This document shows positions 61,685 to 64,000 of a stretch of 64,000 nucleotides of DNA, piece after piece. The stretch is taken from the NCBI RefSeq assembly GCF_005860795.2, contig NZ_CP058350.1:1394501-1458500 (forward strand), in the 5' to 3' direction. The number at the start of each line of letters is the position of its first letter. Within the stretch, counting starts at the first letter, position 1. Under the pieces are notes generated by a model. It worked only from the letters and a program-made list of their open reading frames with translations. It searched no databases and was not told the DNA's origin. Source of the stretch: Peteryoungia desertarenae (lineage in GTDB: Bacteria; Pseudomonadota; Alphaproteobacteria; Rhizobiales; Rhizobiaceae). The position numbers and the translations under genes are program-made.

Positions 61685-61842
61685 GTCAATGCCCCCTCCC
61701 AAGAGCGTTGCATTCTCAGCGCTTTGCGCCTTCTTTCTTTTAACGCCAACCGCGCAACTAGACAATGGTCGAACATGTTAACGCTGTCCGTCGAAAGAGA
61801 CGCATAATCATGGTCAGTTGCTGCGCAGCTTTTTCATGCTGA

Positions 61843-62292
61843 TTATGGCGTCAGGGTCCGATCCGGTTGTGTCTGCTGCTCCTCCTTCTCGAATTCCTGG
61901 ATCAAGCCAAAAAATGCACGCATGAAGCGTTCCATGATCCCGATTGAGCGGTCAATTTCGGCATCGCTCGGAAGCTCTCCGGCCTGGGGCACAGACTGGA
62001 GTCCCTGCGCAAGCTGCTTTTCCAGCGCCTCGACCCGTTTTTCCAGTCGGCTCAACTCCTCGTCATAAGCGGCGCGCTCATCTGCGGCCATGCGGCATGC
62101 AAGGTTTCCGCCGCTTTCTGTGCAAAGCGCCATGGCGCCCGTCTGGCGGTCGAGCCGGATGACACCGCTCTCCGTCCGTTCTAGGGTAAAACGTGGTTCA
62201 GCCCCCTCCTGGGCCTGCACGAGGGGTGTCCCGAGAACAATCCCCGCCACAATACTGCCTGCAAGAAGGCTCCTAAGCTTGATCATCGCCAT
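61843..62292 (-). CDS. Secreted protein of unknown function with coiled coil
   Basis: 149 residues from the ATG at 62292, four bases after AAGGAGAG. Signal peptide of about 28 residues (LLAGSIVAGIVLGTPLVQAQ). A short beta region with one Cys pair (MALCTESGGNLACRM) is followed by a coiled coil at about 75-105 (YDEELSRLEKRVEALEKQLA) and an acidic tail. Not recognised. Probably a periplasmic protein conserved in rhizobia. Confidence 0.75.
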   Translation of the reverse strand: MAMIKLRSLLAGSIVAGIVLGTPLVQAQEGAEPRFTLERTESGVIRLDRQTGAMALCTESGGNLACRMAADERAAYDEELSRLEKRVEALEKQLAQGLQSVPQAGELPSDAEIDRSIGIMERFMRAFFGLIQEFEKEEQQTQPDRTLTP

Positions 62293-62426
62293 TGCTCTCT
62301 CCTTCTCAAGGGTTTTTCTACCTGGTGAAACGGTCAGGCGTCGGGCCGTAGACATTCCCGCCGCTTTGCGGCAAACCCCTCTCGGTCCAGATTGGTTCAG
62401 CGACCGAACATCTTCATAAGGGGTAA

Positions 62427-62780
62427 GTGACGTTGGAAAAGGTCATATACAAGATCGTTTCGCAGGAATTGTGGCAGAGCGCCAGGAACGCGGGTGTCTT
62501 CACCGGTGCCGCGATCGATCTGAAGGACGGCTACATCCATTTCTCAACCGCTGCCCAGGCTATCGAGACGGCGCGGCTGCATTTTGCCGGCCAGACGGAT
62601 CTCCTCCTCGTTGCCGTTGATGCCGCTTCCCTTGGCGATGCCCTTCTGTTTGAAGCCTCCCGCGGTGGCGCTCTCTTTCCCCATCTTCATGCGAACCTTC
62701 CGATGGACAGTGTGATCTGGGAAAAGCCCCTGCCGCTCGACGAAACTGGACTGCATATCTTCCCGGAGATGTCCGAATGA
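62427..62780 (+). CDS. DUF952-family protein
   Basis: 117 residues from a GTG behind AAGGGG. DUF952 motifs: IYKIVSQELWQSARNAGVFT, DGYIHFSTAAQAIETARLHF, FPHLHANLPMDSVIWEKPLP. Small cytosolic protein resembling glutathione-S-transferase-fold or ADP-ribosyltransferase-like enzymes by weak criteria; function unknown. Stop overlaps the pyrD start by 4 bases, so it is translationally coupled to a pyrimidine gene. Confidence 0.88.
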   Translation: MTLEKVIYKIVSQELWQSARNAGVFTGAAIDLKDGYIHFSTAAQAIETARLHFAGQTDLLLVAVDAASLGDALLFEASRGGALFPHLHANLPMDSVIWEKPLPLDETGLHIFPEMSE

Positions 62781-63868
62781 TCGACCGTCTCGCATTGCTT
62801 GCCCGTCGCGGCCTATTTCTGTTCGACGCGGAAACCGCCCATGGACTTTCGATCAAGGCGCTGAAATCCGGCCTCATGCCGGCATGCAGCCTGAAGCCTG
62901 ATGCTCGCCTTTCGCAGACGGTCGCAGGTCTCGTTTTCCCCAATCCGCTTGGCATGGCCGCAGGCTATGACAAGAATGCCGAGGTCCCCGACGCACTCCT
63001 GTCGCTCGGCTTCGGTTTTGCCGAAGTCGGCACACTGACGCCCAAGCCGCAGGCGGGCAATCCGAAGCCGCGCATCTTCCGCCTTGAAAACGATATGGCC
63101 GTTATCAATCGTCTCGGCTTCAACAATGGCGGTCATGATGCAGCCTTTGAGCGCCTGTCGGCCCGCGCCGGAAAGCCGGGTCTGGTTGGCGTGAATATTG
63201 GAGCCAACAAGGACAGCGAGGACCGCATTGCCGATTATGTGCTGGGCATCCGTCGTTTCTACCCGCTTGCCTCCTATTTCACCGCGAATATCTCCTCACC
63301 CAACACGCCGGGTCTGCGTGATCTGCAGGCCAAGGATAGCCTTTCAGCGCTTCTCGCCGCCGTCCTCGCGGCCCGTGCGCAGGAGGAAGGTCGTACCGGA
63401 CGCCGCGTCCCGGTCTTTCTCAAGATTGCGCCGGATCTGACGGAAGAAGGCATGGATGATATCGCCGAGGTGGTGCTGGCTCATGACCTCGATGGCCTGA
63501 TCGTCTCCAACACCACGCTTTCCCGTGATGGTCTGAGCGATCCGAAGCTTGCAAAGGAAGCCGGCGGCCTCTCCGGCAAGCCGCTGTTTGACAAATCGAC
63601 CGCCGTCCTTGCCCGCATGCGAAAGCGCGTGGGACCGGACCTCCCGATCATTGGTGTCGGCGGCGTGTCATCTGCCGAAACGGCGCTTGAAAAGATCAGC
63701 GCCGGAGCCGATCTGGTGCAGCTCTATTCCTGCATGGTCTATCAGGGCCCCGGCATGCCCGCAGAACTGCTGCGCGGCCTGTCGAGGCTTCTTGACCGCG
63801 AGCAGGTTGCCAATATCAGGGAGCTGCGTGACAGCCGGCTCAATCACTGGCTTGCAGCAAAGGTCTGA
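62777..63868 (+). CDS. pyrD: Dihydroorotate dehydrogenase (quinone), class 2
   Basis: 363 residues. Oxidises dihydroorotate to orotate with FMN, passing electrons to membrane quinones; fourth step of pyrimidine synthesis, complementing pyrC and pyrE of this window. Class 2 features: the N-terminal membrane-associated helices (LLARRGLFLFDAETAHGLSI), FPNPLGMAAGYDKNAEVPDA, VGTLTPKPQAGNPKPRIFRL, the catalytic Ser region TANISSPNTPGLRDLQ, and GVGGVSSAETALEKISAGAD. The 3' end overlaps the convergent MATE gene by 25 bases. Confidence 0.96.
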   Translation: MIDRLALLARRGLFLFDAETAHGLSIKALKSGLMPACSLKPDARLSQTVAGLVFPNPLGMAAGYDKNAEVPDALLSLGFGFAEVGTLTPKPQAGNPKPRIFRLENDMAVINRLGFNNGGHDAAFERLSARAGKPGLVGVNIGANKDSEDRIADYVLGIRRFYPLASYFTANISSPNTPGLRDLQAKDSLSALLAAVLAARAQEEGRTGRRVPVFLKIAPDLTEEGMDDIAEVVLAHDLDGLIVSNTTLSRDGLSDPKLAKEAGGLSGKPLFDKSTAVLARMRKRVGPDLPIIGVGGVSSAETALEKISAGADLVQLYSCMVYQGPGMPAELLRGLSRLLDREQVANIRELRDSRLNHWLAAKV

Positions 63869-64000
63869 TCGGTCATCCGCCTCAGTCTGGTTGCAAGTGT
63901 GACACCGCGCATCGCCAGAAACAGGTTCATGCCGGCCCAGAGCCCGTGATTGCCGAAGGCTGGCACGAGAACGAGAAGCGACAGGGCAAAGCTGGCAAGC
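63844..64000 (-). CDS. MATE-family exporter, C-terminal end (5' part outside window)
   Basis: Only the last 52 codons are seen, on the minus strand: LASFALSLLVLVPAFGNHGL, WAGMNLFLAMRGVTLATRLR, then RMTDQTFAASQ and a stop. The segment around FGNHGLWAGMNLF followed by RGVTL is typical of the last helix of DinF-type MATE transporters. It overlaps the 3' end of pyrD on the other strand. Confidence 0.7.
   Translation of the reverse strand, partial: LASFALSLLVLVPAFGNHGLWAGMNLFLAMRGVTLATRLRRMTDQTFAASQ

Noticed and set aside
1..64000. CRISPR arrays, insertion sequences, prophage
   Set aside because: No spaced repeat array, transposase, integrase or phage structural genes were seen; the only tandem repeat is the 11-mer at 19828.

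Overview
Organism: the window looks like chromosomal DNA of an alphaproteobacterium of the Rhizobiaceae (Rhizobium/Agrobacterium-like). The clues are the rpmH-rnpA-yidC operon away from dnaA, a GcrA cell-cycle regulator with a dense cluster of GANTC (CcrM) sites in front of it, a SAM-II riboswitch before metZ, a FrcBCA-type sugar transporter, the long alphaproteobacterial forms of PstC, PstA and Dcd, DUF1176, and many short SD-led overlapping genes. This is inference from gene content; no 16S gene is present. Two genes hint at light biology: a homologue of divinyl-chlorophyllide 8-vinyl reductase (BciA/DVR type) and a CarH-like cobalamin-binding protein coupled to a LuxR-type regulator. No photosynthesis gene cluster lies in the window, so a phototrophic lifestyle is only a possibility. 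Layout: 1-8.2 kb holds the end of an MFS exporter, argB, an ECF sigma/anti-sigma/fasciclin trio, engB, a DMT exporter and yidC-rnpA-rpmH. 8.5-14.1 kb has a sensor kinase, tRNA-Arg(ACG), the LuxR/cobalamin pair, a proline-racemase-family enzyme and a Crp/Fnr regulator. 14.1-19.1 kb is a sugar-uptake locus (FucU/RbsD, ROK regulator, frcBCA). 19.4-23.7 kb is a signalling operon (receiver, SUOX-fold periplasmic protein, hybrid kinase with Hpt, HD-GYP regulator). 23.8-32.3 kb carries pyrC, a diguanylate cyclase, pyrE, fructokinase, a VapBC-type toxin-antitoxin pair, pgi and fadD. 32.4-40.4 kb has a PRC-barrel protein, ugd, the BciA-like reductase, tRNA-Thr(CGT), DUF1176, a nitronate-monooxygenase-like gene, a membrane-anchored unknown and ppk2. 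40.5-48.3 kb is the phosphate regulon phoR-pstSCAB-phoU-phoB, with a three-repeat Pho box before pstS. 48.3-56.1 kb has gcrA, argD-argF-hslO, a decayed sigma-factor remnant, apaG, metZ with its riboswitch, dcd and tRNA-Gly(CCC). 56.1-64 kb has a membrane glycosyltransferase, a solute-binding protein, TerB-like, SNase-like and S24-repressor genes, a NarL-type regulator, two small proteins, pyrD and the end of a MATE exporter. How the genes work together: arginine (argB, argD, argF), pyrimidine (pyrC, pyrE, pyrD, dcd) and sugar (frcBCA, fructokinase, pgi) functions recur. The phosphate block is complete and has PPK2 next to it. frk and pgi share a 12-base AAATCGATT-type operator core, and fadD and the flavin oxidoreductase gene share a different promoter-overlapping motif, which suggests small regulons inside the window. 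Both ABC importers (frc and pst) have a strong stem-loop directly after the binding-protein gene, a common way to make more binding protein than permease. Limits: all calls come from reading the sequence and remembered family features. No database search was run, and starts were chosen mainly from Shine-Dalgarno placement.
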